A stretch of DNA of 7,249 nt, taken from the NCBI GenBank assembly GCA_012798055.1, contig JAAZOA010000031.1, forward strand, positions 1 through 7,249, written 5' to 3'. The DNA comes from Syntrophomonadaceae bacterium (lineage in GTDB: Bacteria > Bacillota > Syntrophomonadia > Syntrophomonadales > Syntrophomonadaceae). The translations under genes were made by a program, and so were the position numbers. Below the pieces are notes generated by a model. The model saw only the letters and a list, made by a program, of their open reading frames with translations. It was not told where the DNA came from and ran no database searches. Shown here piece after piece: positions 1 through 6,141 of this stretch; the first letter of the stretch is position 1; every line of letters starts with the position of its first letter.

Positions 1-290
1 GGAAGACGATTCAGGCTGCGGCTCCGGGCTCGCAGTAGAAAATCAGTTACCAGATGCCAACGTTTTGGCTGAGGGGCAATCTGGTGCATTTTGCAGTCCA
101 TAAGCATCACATAGGATTCTATCCGACTCCCAGCGCTATTGAAGCATTTCAAGAGGAACTGAAGCTTTACAAATCATCCAAGGGGGCGGTCCAGTTCCCT
201 CTCGGGCAGCCGCTGCCCCTTGAATTGATCAGCCGGATGGTCAAGTTCAGGGTGGCTGAGAATGTGCCCGAAGCAAAAATTCAGCGTTAA
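1..290 (+). pseudogene. DUF1801 (YdhG-like, frataxin-fold) protein, 5' truncated by the window and interrupted by TAG
   Basis: The 78 residues from the ATG at 54 match the C-terminal part of DUF1801 proteins, small cytoplasmic proteins with a frataxin-like fold sometimes called iron chaperones. Typical family landmarks are MPTFWLRGNLVHFA, HIGFYPTPSAIEAF, SKGAVQFPL and a final ISRMVKFRV helix. The same frame continues upstream of that ATG with family-like sequence: codons 3-35 read KTIQAAAPGSQ, then TAG at 36-38, then KISYQ before the MPTF. In relatives this stretch is usually of the form AAPEAEEKISYQMPTF, so the TAG stands where a Glu codon is expected and the three codons before it also diverge. 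No Shine-Dalgarno sequence precedes the ATG at 54, so an honest restart there is unlikely. I infer a decayed gene; a sequencing error is the alternative. Other genes here (for example the one ending at 820) use TAG as a real stop, which argues against stop reassignment. The family's N-terminal half lies outside the window. Confidence 0.75.
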
Positions 291-307
291 TGAATGGTGC
301 GGATGAG

Positions 308-326
308 ACCGGCGGTCCGCCCCGGT
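308..326. repeat. GC-rich inverted repeat between convergent genes
   Basis: ACCGG (308-312) and CCGGT (322-326) are complementary and enclose a second, overlapping inverted repeat, GGCGG/CCGCC (311-315 and 317-321). A smaller GGGC-TAA-GCCC repeat lies near 354-364. Both sit in the 157-base gap between the end of the DUF1801 remnant (+ strand) and the end of the DUF4180 gene (- strand), where a transcription end would be expected. Neither has a U-tract on either strand, so calling them terminators would be speculative. Nothing else is recognisable in this gap. Confidence 0.3.
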
Positions 327-447
327 GTGGGTCCCGAAATGAGTTTGGCAGGGGCTAAGCCCTAAAAGGACCTCAAAAAGCAGCACCTGGCAGGCAGCCA
401 GCAGAGCAGAGACTCCAACACAAGGGATAATATCGGGCTTGGGTATA

Positions 448-804
448 TCACAAGACTGCCAAAGCCTGCAGGCCAGCTTCCAGACTAGGTTTGAAGAACA
501 CCCGGTTGCCCCGGTTGCACTCGCGTACGAAATCCCGAAGGCTTCGGCTCTTGCAGTGACCGAAGTCGCCGATAACCGCAAGCTTCATGTCATAATTCGA
601 AAACTTTTGTAACACTTCCCCGGCATAACCGCTGCGCAGGTCGAAAAAAGCCTCCCCCAGGCTTTCGCTATATATGACCAATCCCCCGCAGTTGTTGGAG
701 TATTGGGCTGTGACCATCGCGTCGAGTATGTCCTGTACCGACAAGAATCGGGTCGCCGGATCTATCACCGCCACCGGCTGCCGCTCATTGTTGACAATAT
801 TCAT
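448..804 (-). CDS. DUF4180 domain-containing protein
   Basis: This 118-residue protein matches the DUF4180 family over its whole length: an N-terminal strand (PVAVIDPA), the helix SVQDILDAMVTAQYSNNC, the core GLVIYSESLGEAFFDLRSGYAG, then EVLQKFSNYDMKLAVIGDF, SLRDFVRECNRGNRVFF and a C-terminal EAGLQAL helix. The pattern predicts a small soluble alpha/beta fold in the cytoplasm with no membrane segment. The molecular function of DUF4180 is not established and none is claimed here. It is the second gene of an operon: its ATG lies 15 bases after the TAG of the HTH gene, and its Shine-Dalgarno AGGGAG overlaps that stop, about 11 bases before the ATG, suggesting translational coupling. An ATG inside this spacer is out of frame and meets a stop at once. 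Pairing with an HTH protein of this type is, from general knowledge, recurrent in Clostridia, so the two probably act together. Confidence 0.87.
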   Translation of the reverse strand: MNIVNNERQPVAVIDPATRFLSVQDILDAMVTAQYSNNCGGLVIYSESLGEAFFDLRSGYAGEVLQKFSNYDMKLAVIGDFGHCKSRSLRDFVRECNRGNRVFFKPSLEAGLQALAVL

Positions 805-819
805 AACATCTGCTTCTCC

Positions 820-1284
820 CTATACAAAATTCTCAGCCGGTGTCACCTGAGTCAAACCCGACAGGCATGACATCATGGCTTCCATAAAAAAGATATTGCC
901 CCACAACATAATCCTTAAAACCCTATCTGGTTCGATATACTGGGTGTGGAGGGTAGAACGCCCGTATCCCGGAGGCTTAACGTTAAGCACTGCGGTAAGG
1001 GTGTTGACAATTCGCATAGCTTGTTCCCGGTCCACTCCAGGAATATCTATGACTGCAGAAATAACAGCCTGCTCGCCTGGGATTCCTTTCTCCAGGTCGG
1101 AGCCCGCGGCAGTTGATGCGGAGCTTCCCTCCAGGAACACACTCAGATCATGTCCGGATACTCGCCAATTTTTACCCAGCTTATTGGCCTTCAGCCGACC
1201 TTCGCGGATGTATCTCTGTATGGTTTTGGGGTGCATGGCTAGCAAGGCCGCGATCTGGTCTACGGAATAGTATTTCTCATACAT
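820..1284 (-). CDS. helix-turn-helix (excisionase/MerR-type) transcriptional regulator
   Basis: A 154-residue protein. Residues 1-52 form an excisionase-type winged helix-turn-helix: YYSVDQIAALLAMHPKTIQRYIREGRLKANKLGKNWRV and DLSVFLE are the usual 'column reading' of this DNA-binding fold (helix, turn, recognition helix, wing). A flexible Ser/Ala/Gly linker follows (about 53-70), then a C-terminal domain (about 72-140) with alternating strands and helices, AVISAVIDIPGVDREQAMRIVNTL and later RVLRIMLWGNIFFMEAMM. This resembles a small ferredoxin-like or ACT-like sensing module, but I cannot name a family. The start at 1284 is chosen over the longer frame to 1359 because GAGGGAG lies about 8 bases before it, while the extra 25 residues are hydrophobic and would start upstream of the promoter at 1316-1344. 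It is the first gene of an operon with the DUF4180 gene and is probably an autoregulator or a regulator requiring its partner; the target is unknown. Confidence 0.85.
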   Translation of the reverse strand: MYEKYYSVDQIAALLAMHPKTIQRYIREGRLKANKLGKNWRVSGHDLSVFLEGSSASTAAGSDLEKGIPGEQAVISAVIDIPGVDREQAMRIVNTLTAVLNVKPPGYGRSTLHTQYIEPDRVLRIMLWGNIFFMEAMMSCLSGLTQVTPAENFV

Positions 1285-1315
1285 CTTTATGACTCCCTCA
1301 AAGTGCTTTCGTGTA

Positions 1316-1344
1316 ATTATAGGTAATAATAAGGAATATAGCAA
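1316..1344 (-). promoter_or_regulatory. Predicted vegetative promoter of the HTH-DUF4180 operon
   Basis: Read on the - strand there is TTGCTA (1344-1339; 4 of 6 to TTGACA), a spacer of exactly 17 bases, and a perfect TATAAT (1321-1316). Transcription would begin near 1309, about 25 bases before the ATG at 1284. This fits a housekeeping-sigma promoter and supports the shorter HTH gene. The promoter lies just downstream of the terminator of the HD-GYP gene, so the operon is likely transcribed on its own. Confidence 0.7.
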
Positions 1345-1370
1345 TAACATTGTAAGCATTCTTGGCTAAA

Positions 1371-1411
1371 AACAAAAAATAGCCGTGTCTGCGTAATCCC
1401 TGCAGTACGGC
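1371..1411 (-). terminator. Rho-independent terminator of the HD-GYP gene
   Basis: On the - strand, GCCGT (1411-1407) pairs with ACGGC (1386-1382). A T-G wobble and a one-base bulge separate this from an inner CTGC/GCAG stem (1405-1402 with 1392-1389). The hairpin is followed directly by a TATTTTTTG run and more T residues (1381 downward). It lies about 67 bases after the stop codon of the PAS-GAF-HD-GYP gene and before the promoter of the HTH operon. Confidence 0.8.
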
Positions 1412-1477
1412 CATTTTCCATTTATATTCGCACCAGAGTTAGAATCAGATTGCGATAATAATATTGGGAGGACTGCT

Positions 1478-3019
1478 CTACTCGAAACTGAATCCTTTTT
1501 CCCGGAAGAGTCTATTACACGCGGCTACTACCTGGGGGTTGAAGAGTATACCGCTGTTCTGCGATATCTCCGCCAGAGCTCTTTCGATGCCCAGGGCTGG
1601 GCGATAGGGGCGGTGGGAAACCATAGCTTCGACTACATCTGCTACCGCCATGATGCGGGCTTCCAGCAGAATTTCGTCTCCGGTCAAACCAAGTGGGTAG
1701 CCGGAGCCGTCCATCCGTTCGTGATGCTGCAGAACCATCTGGGCCACCGGCCAGGGGAATTCAATATCTTTGAGGATGTCGTAACCTACCTGGCAGTGGC
1801 TGGCCATAACGGCAAATTCTCCTTCTGACCATTTCTCTGGTTTACTTAATATCTCAACCGGGACTCCTATTTTGCCTATGTCGTGAAGGCTGCCGGCTAC
1901 AGTTATACCTTCGATTTTCTCTTTCGATAATCCCATCTCTTCAGCGATGGCTGTAGCTAGCAGGCTGACTTTGCGCTGGTGCCCGGCGGTAAAGGGATCG
2001 CGAAAATCAAGGGCTGTGCCCAGGGCACTGACTGTTTGCATCAACAGGCGCTGCATTTTTTTGCAACTCTGGGCTAGTTCCCTGTTGGCCTGCAACCTGC
2101 CTTCCCGGGCGCGGATAGCGGCAATGGCAAAGACCAGGTTTTTGCTCATCTCCACTAACAGTTTCTCTTCTTCCAGGTCAAAAGCATCGATCTCGTCCGC
2201 ATATACATTCAGTATTCCGAAAGCGCTGCCGTCAGTCGCCAGGGGAATAGCGATGCTGGATTTGAATCCGCGCCGCAGGGCGTCTTTCATCCAGGGCTTG
2301 AAACTGGGATCTTTTTTGATGCTCTTGGTTATGATCGACTGCCCCGAGCGCAGGGCTTCCCCGACCGGTCCCGAACCCCGCCGGGGATCGGCCAGGTAGA
2401 TATTGAGCTTGTTGAGGTAGCCATTGTCCCTTCCTGCATAAGCCAGGGGGCGCAGCTTCTCCCAGGGATCGGCGGGCTTGTAACCGATCCATGCCAGGCT
2501 ATATTCGCCGACCTCCACCACCTGCTGGCATACGGTTTCCAGCAGATCCTTTTCATCTTCTGCATGGATCATGGCAGTATTGACCGCACTTATAGCCCGT
2601 AAGGCCCGGTCGATGCGTTTGTAGTCAGTCAGGTCCACGAAGGTGGCCACTGACTTCTTGGTCCCCGGGATCAGGTCCACCGTGAACAATCCCTGATGGA
2701 CCTGGCCGCGGCTGTCTATAAGCTGGCCTTCATATTTGGTGGGTGCTGAACCGGGACACTCCCGGCGCTGGCGGTGATAACCCATCATTTTGTCGGCCAG
2801 TTTGTCCGGCACCAACTGGGTCCATTGGCTTCCCAGTAGGTCTTCCCGTTTGTAAGCCAGGACTTTTTCGCATTCCGAATTTATGGCTGATATAGTCATA
2901 TCGTCTTCCACGATCAGGGTGAGGGCGCCGGTATTTTCGAATACGGCCCGGTAATGATTTTCCGAAGCCTGCCGGGTTTCATCTTCCATTACCAGCAAAC
3001 CTTGCGGCGATGAACTCAT
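1478..3019 (-). CDS. PAS-GAF-HD-GYP protein, predicted cyclic-di-GMP phosphodiesterase
   Basis: A 513-residue soluble protein with three domains. Residues about 22-138 are a PAS domain (YRAVFENTGALTLIVEDD, then AINSECEKVLAYKREDLLG, ending FVDLTDYKRID). Residues about 146-302 are a GAF domain (GEYSLAWIGYK, GPVGEAL, SIAIPLATDGSAFGILNVYA). A helical linker at 303-330 leads to an HD-GYP domain. Its metal and substrate residues are all visible: H347 (AGHQRKV), H379-D380 (HDIGKIGVP), H408, H432-H433 (HHERMDGSGYP, with the GYP motif at 440-442) and D461 (DVVEAMVSHRPYR). HD-GYP enzymes hydrolyse c-di-GMP to pGpG or GMP; the PAS and GAF domains presumably sense a signal, ligand unknown. No transmembrane segment is present. 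The ATG at 3019 is preceded by AGGAG at 6-7 bases, favouring it over the Met at residue 11. The leader contains a c-di-GMP riboswitch, so expression is probably governed by the enzyme's own substrate. Activity is inferred from motifs. Confidence 0.95.
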   Translation of the reverse strand: MSSSPQGLLVMEDETRQASENHYRAVFENTGALTLIVEDDMTISAINSECEKVLAYKREDLLGSQWTQLVPDKLADKMMGYHRQRRECPGSAPTKYEGQLIDSRGQVHQGLFTVDLIPGTKKSVATFVDLTDYKRIDRALRAISAVNTAMIHAEDEKDLLETVCQQVVEVGEYSLAWIGYKPADPWEKLRPLAYAGRDNGYLNKLNIYLADPRRGSGPVGEALRSGQSIITKSIKKDPSFKPWMKDALRRGFKSSIAIPLATDGSAFGILNVYADEIDAFDLEEEKLLVEMSKNLVFAIAAIRAREGRLQANRELAQSCKKMQRLLMQTVSALGTALDFRDPFTAGHQRKVSLLATAIAEEMGLSKEKIEGITVAGSLHDIGKIGVPVEILSKPEKWSEGEFAVMASHCQVGYDILKDIEFPWPVAQMVLQHHERMDGSGYPLGLTGDEILLEARIMAVADVVEAMVSHRPYRPALGIERALAEISQNSGILFNPQVVAACNRLFREKGFSFE

Positions 3020-3120
3020 TTTATACTCCTGCCTTCCGCGATTTTATTTGGAACCGAGGTTATATCGAAATTGTCTACATGGTTTAGAATACGGTGTCGA
3101 CCTGAAGTGCCTGGGGGGTA

Positions 3121-3159
3121 TAAAACAAAACAAACCTGCCAGGCGGGGGCATGGCAGGT
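3121..3159 (-). terminator. Riboswitch expression platform: intrinsic terminator in the HD-GYP leader
   Basis: On the - strand, ACCTGCCA (3159-3152) and TGGCAGGT (3141-3134) form a perfect 8-bp stem with a 10-base loop, followed by TTGTTTTGTTTTA (3133-3121). It begins about 15 bases after the 3' strand of aptamer P1 and ends about 100 bases before the HD-GYP start codon. It therefore looks like the conditional terminator controlled by the riboswitch and not the end of a gene. Confidence 0.85.
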
Positions 3160-3173
3160 CAGAATCGAGCAAC

Positions 3174-3264
3174 TGCTCAGTGCAACCCGGCCGCCATAAC
3201 TTTTCAGTCTTAGACCCGTAGCTTTGCGTCCCCGCCTTTCGGCGGGTTTGCCTTTATTCAAGCA
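3174..3264 (-). ncRNA. GEMM-I (c-di-GMP-I) riboswitch aptamer
   Basis: Read on the - strand, the segment holds the hallmark pieces of the GEMM-I aptamer in order. P1 is TGCTT (3264-3260) pairing with GAGCA (3178-3174). AATAAAGGCAAACC follows, then a P2 hairpin CCCGCC-GAAA-GGCGGG (3246-3231) capped by a GAAA tetraloop. Next come GGACGCAAAGC and P3, with TCTAAG (3214-3209) and TATGG (3198-3194) forming an almost canonical 11-nt tetraloop receptor around an ACT-GAAA-AGT tip. GCCGGGTTGC closes the aptamer. The G just before CAAACC is the base that selects c-di-GMP; the 3',3'-cGAMP variant class has A there. The riboswitch precedes a terminator and an HD-GYP phosphodiesterase gene, which fits a transcriptional control role. 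The class assignment rests on consensus elements I recognise; no covariance-model search was run. Confidence 0.93.
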
Positions 3265-3286
3265 TTATTGTCGGTGCTCATAAAAC

Positions 3287-3301
3287 AGCAAATTATTTGC
3301 T
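3287..3301. repeat. 15-bp palindrome upstream of the riboswitch
   Basis: AGCAAAT and ATTTGCT are perfect 7-base arms around a single T. On the - strand it falls in the spacer of a weak candidate promoter (TTGAAA about 18 bases before TTTATG) for the riboswitch leader, so it could be an operator. It is AT-rich and could also be chance; the promoter itself is only a weak match. Confidence 0.35.
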
Positions 3302-3555
3302 TTTTCAACAATATGACCATATTTTTGGGGACATGTCCAGACCAGGGTGATGTAATGGTGCTTACTTACCGCGAAACGATCAATTAGAATAATCAGTCAA
3401 GGACAGGAATTAGCTCCCCCTTGTAGAAAGCCTTAAAAGGTACACTAAATCAAAATACCCGGTCATTATATTACTGCTAGTCACTGGCTCAAGCATGATG
3501 CATAAGCATACCTATCTGAGCTAAGATCCAATCTGGCCGAGGGGGGATAAATTCT
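3302..3555. other. Intergenic region between the divergent HD-GYP leader and pgi
   Basis: This 254-base stretch should hold the promoters for the - strand riboswitch leader and for pgi. Visible items are a perfect 10-bp palindrome GGACATGTCC (3329-3338), a TATATT -10-like hexamer (3467-3472, + strand) without a convincing -35, TAGAAT (3385-3390) with a poor -35, and a repeated AAGCAT motif (3491-3509). GAGGGGGG (3539-3546) is the likely ribosome binding site of pgi. No open reading frame with protein-like composition, tRNA or recognisable riboswitch for pgi is present. Promoter placement is uncertain. Confidence 0.4.
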
Positions 3556-4845
3556 TTGGAAAAGATCAGATTCGATTACAACCTGGCGCTGCGCTTCGTG
3601 AAACAAGGGAACATCGACAGCTGGGCGGAACGTATAGCCTTTTGCCATGAAATGCTGCATGCAGGTACCGGTCCCGGCAGCGAATGCCGCGGCTGGCTGG
3701 ACTGGCCTATATCCATCAGCGCGGATGAAGTAGGGCAGATCAAAGCGGCTGCCAGCCGGATCAGGCAGGAAGCCCAGGCATTTCTGGTGGTCGGCATAGG
3801 CGGGTCGTATCTGGGAACCCGGGCAGCCATAGAGATGCTGACCCACAGTTTCAGGAACGAACTCCCTCCTGACCGGCGGCAAGGTCCCAGGATATATTTC
3901 GCCGGCTATCAGCTCAGTTCCGCTCACATCAGTCACTTATTGGAGGTAATAGACGGACCGCAGATCAGCTTGAATGTCATTTCCAAATCAGGGACCACCA
4001 CGGAACCGGCTTTGATTTTCGGGCTACTGAAAGCATTCATGGAAGAGAAATATGGTCCTGATGAAGCACGGCGGAGAATATTCGCCACGACCGATAAAGA
4101 ACGGGGATTGCTGCGGGAGTTGGCGGACCGGGAGGGATACACCGCTTTTACGATCCCGGACGATATCGGCGGCAGGTATTCGGTGCTGACACCGGTAGGG
4201 CTGCTGCCCATGGCCGTGGCTGGCATCGATATAGAAGAGGTGCTTAAGGGAGCCCGGGCAGCTGCCCAGGACTTGCAGGACCCCAGGCTGATGGAAAACC
4301 CCTGTTACCAGTATGCGGCTGTTCGTAATATTCTGTACGGGCAGGGATATTCTATCGAACTCCTGGCTGCTTACGAACCGGGAATGCATTATTTGGGTGA
4401 ATGGTTCAAGCAGTTGTTCGGGGAGAGTGAGGGCAAAAGTTGCCAAGGTATATTCCCGGCTGCGGTGAGCTTCACCACGGATCTGCATTCCCTGGGTCAA
4501 TATATCCAGGAGGGTCCCCGCAACTTGTTTGAGACTGTCCTGAGGGTGAAGAAGGCTTCGACAAAGGTGCAGATCGATTGGGATACTGCCCCGCCCTATC
4601 TGAAAGGGCATACCCTGGATTTCGTCAATCAGAAGGCTTTAGAAGGCGCGCTGCTGGCTCATAGCGAAGGTGGCGTCCCCTGCCTGCAGATAGAGATACC
4701 TGAGATTAGCCCTTATTATTTCGGCTATTTGGTTTATTTCTTTATGAAAGCCTGTGCTATCAGCGGTTACCTTGCCGGGGTAAATCCTTTCGACCAGCCT
4801 GGAGTGGAGGCCTATAAGCGCCACATGCAGGACCTATTGAAATGA
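3556..4845 (+). CDS. pgi: Glucose-6-phosphate isomerase
   Basis: Cytoplasmic enzyme that interconverts glucose 6-phosphate and fructose 6-phosphate, the second step of glycolysis and its reverse in gluconeogenesis. The 429-residue product carries the expected landmarks: FLVVGIGGSYLGTRAA (77-91), the phosphate-binding SKSGTTTEPA (143-152), the family signature DIGGRYSVLTPV (203-214) with R207, the catalytic-base region FGESEGK with E290, H311 in TDLHSLGQY, and the C-terminal NPFDQPGVEAYKR with K421. It is of the shorter bacterial type (Bacillus-type enzymes are about 450 residues) and ends sooner than usual after the last catalytic Lys. The start is a TTG at 3556, with GAGGGGGG ending 9 bases before it; the first in-frame ATG lies well inside the conserved N-terminus, so TTG is well supported. 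It is monocistronic: divergent from the HD-GYP leader and convergent, 23 bases away, with the hydrolase gene. No clear terminator lies in that short gap. Confidence 0.98.
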   Translation: MEKIRFDYNLALRFVKQGNIDSWAERIAFCHEMLHAGTGPGSECRGWLDWPISISADEVGQIKAAASRIRQEAQAFLVVGIGGSYLGTRAAIEMLTHSFRNELPPDRRQGPRIYFAGYQLSSAHISHLLEVIDGPQISLNVISKSGTTTEPALIFGLLKAFMEEKYGPDEARRRIFATTDKERGLLRELADREGYTAFTIPDDIGGRYSVLTPVGLLPMAVAGIDIEEVLKGARAAAQDLQDPRLMENPCYQYAAVRNILYGQGYSIELLAAYEPGMHYLGEWFKQLFGESEGKSCQGIFPAAVSFTTDLHSLGQYIQEGPRNLFETVLRVKKASTKVQIDWDTAPPYLKGHTLDFVNQKALEGALLAHSEGGVPCLQIEIPEISPYYFGYLVYFFMKACAISGYLAGVNPFDQPGVEAYKRHMQDLLK

Positions 4846-4868
4846 TCAGCACATCTCCTTGCATCCCA

Positions 4869-6098
4869 TCAGCGGGGAGGACTGGTCACCAGCACGTGGT
4901 TGACCAGGGCATCCCTCAGTTCTTCGGGACCGGCACCATGCCCGGATTCCAGCCAGATCAGTTCCTTATAGGGAGCTTCGAGGACATAGAAATAGCGCTC
5001 CACCAATGAAGCCATGGCATTGACGTCCTGACGCCCGGCCAGGAAGTATACCGGCACCTGGAGTTCTGCGGCCTGTGTGGTGAAATCCAGGTCCCTCAAT
5101 TGGGGGTAGACTACCGGAAAGGTGTTGAGGAGACCGCGGCCGAAATTGATTTTATCCAGCAGGCCATATTCCCGGGACAGTTGCGGGGCCAGGAGGATCA
5201 CAGCCTGCAGGCTGGAAGAGCCCATATGGTCGAACAGGACATTATTGTAGGCCGCATATTTCAGAGCCATGCCCGGGCCGGTATATGGCGGCTCGCCATA
5301 AGCTGCCAGCCGGTTGGCGAGTTTGACGTCCCCTCGGTCATTGGCAAGCTGCAGGGCCAAGCGGTAACCCAGGCGGTCGTTCTCCACCGTATTGACCATC
5401 TGGCCGTTGCCTACATACGCATAGTAGTCCTCCGGGTATTGCTGCACCAGCTTGGTCCCCAGGATCGTGCCCCATGACAAACCTAGCACATAGATTTTTT
5501 CCTGGTGGAACCGGGCTTGCAGCAAGCTGGTCAGTTGGTGGGCATCTGCTATGTACTGGTCCACTGTGAGACTGGAAGATGGAGCTGCATAATAGGACTT
5601 GCCTGTACCGGGCTGGTCCCAGTTCACAACTACGAAGTGTTCTTCCAGTGGCTTCAAGGTCATATTGTTGGCGGGGAATCCACCCGCACCTGGGCCGCCG
5701 ATACCAAGGTACAGGAGTACCGGTTTGCTGTGGTCCTGCCCGCGGACGGTGATCCACTGCTCGGTACCGCCCAGTTCCACTTTTTCCAGGGAGGCGATAC
5801 TGTTTCCTCCGGAGAGGGGCGGAGTAGCCGCGTATTTCTGAGACAAGATCACCGCCGCGGCTATTATCAGCAGAAAACCCAGCAGTATGTATGCGGTCCG
5901 CTTAAAAGTGCGGTGGGGCAGGTAGAGGGCGATGATCAAGACCAGGTCCAAACCGGCCAGCCACAGCCAGACATTTTTAGGGACGGCCGTGGCCAGGGGC
6001 AGTTCGATCACCGGGATTATGGCTATAAAAACAATCAGTGTCAGGAAAATGTTGACCAGGGTACGTCCGGTTGCGAGAAAGATCCTGCCCATCGTCAT
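4869..6098 (-). CDS. Membrane-anchored alpha/beta hydrolase, S33 (proline iminopeptidase-like) type
   Basis: A 409-residue protein. The first 90 residues hold three hydrophobic segments (about 12-38, 43-60 and 68-86), so the protein is anchored in the cytoplasmic membrane; with an odd number of helices the catalytic domain could lie outside, but the topology is not certain. Residues about 105-405 are an alpha/beta hydrolase: GIGGPGAGG (132-140, oxyanion loop, equivalent to HGGPG with Ile for His), VVVNWDQPGTGKS (156-168), the nucleophile elbow GLSWG with S208, a helical lid, then GRQD with D358 and SGHGAG with H387 completing the triad. The DQPGTGKS and GLSWGTILGTKL elements recall peptidase family S33 (prolyl aminopeptidases and relatives), but substrate cannot be read from sequence. 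The ATG at 6098 has GGGAG 8 bases upstream; the Met two codons later is the alternative start. It follows the small membrane protein gene by 43 bases, so the two probably form an operon. Confidence 0.9.
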   Translation of the reverse strand: MTMGRIFLATGRTLVNIFLTLIVFIAIIPVIELPLATAVPKNVWLWLAGLDLVLIIALYLPHRTFKRTAYILLGFLLIIAAAVILSQKYAATPPLSGGNSIASLEKVELGGTEQWITVRGQDHSKPVLLYLGIGGPGAGGFPANNMTLKPLEEHFVVVNWDQPGTGKSYYAAPSSSLTVDQYIADAHQLTSLLQARFHQEKIYVLGLSWGTILGTKLVQQYPEDYYAYVGNGQMVNTVENDRLGYRLALQLANDRGDVKLANRLAAYGEPPYTGPGMALKYAAYNNVLFDHMGSSSLQAVILLAPQLSREYGLLDKINFGRGLLNTFPVVYPQLRDLDFTTQAAELQVPVYFLAGRQDVNAMASLVERYFYVLEAPYKELIWLESGHGAGPEELRDALVNHVLVTSPPR

Positions 6099-6141
6099 GC
6101 TTCCATCTCCCTTGCCTGGAACTGTTTTTCAACCGTGCTGA

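Noticed and set aside
36..38. TAG read through as pyrrolysine or another residue
   Set aside because: TAG is used as an ordinary terminal stop by at least two genes here (ending at 820 and 6701), and the codons before it also diverge from the family, so gene decay is simpler.
1285..1359. N-terminal extension of the HTH protein as a signal peptide or membrane anchor
   Set aside because: The extension is hydrophobic, but it covers the predicted promoter, and a good ribosome binding site places the start at 1284, directly before the HTH domain.
3016..3261. 81-residue - strand frame directly upstream of the HD-GYP gene
   Set aside because: It lies across the riboswitch aptamer and terminator; its apparent residues are translations of RNA structure and resemble no protein.
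3481..3510. Sigma-54 (-24/-12) promoter ahead of pgi
   Set aside because: TGGCTC is followed by a GC at 12 bases, not the required 10, so the spacing does not fit.
4024..4611. 195-residue - strand frame opposite pgi
   Set aside because: It is antisense to highly conserved pgi motifs and has no recognisable domain of its own.
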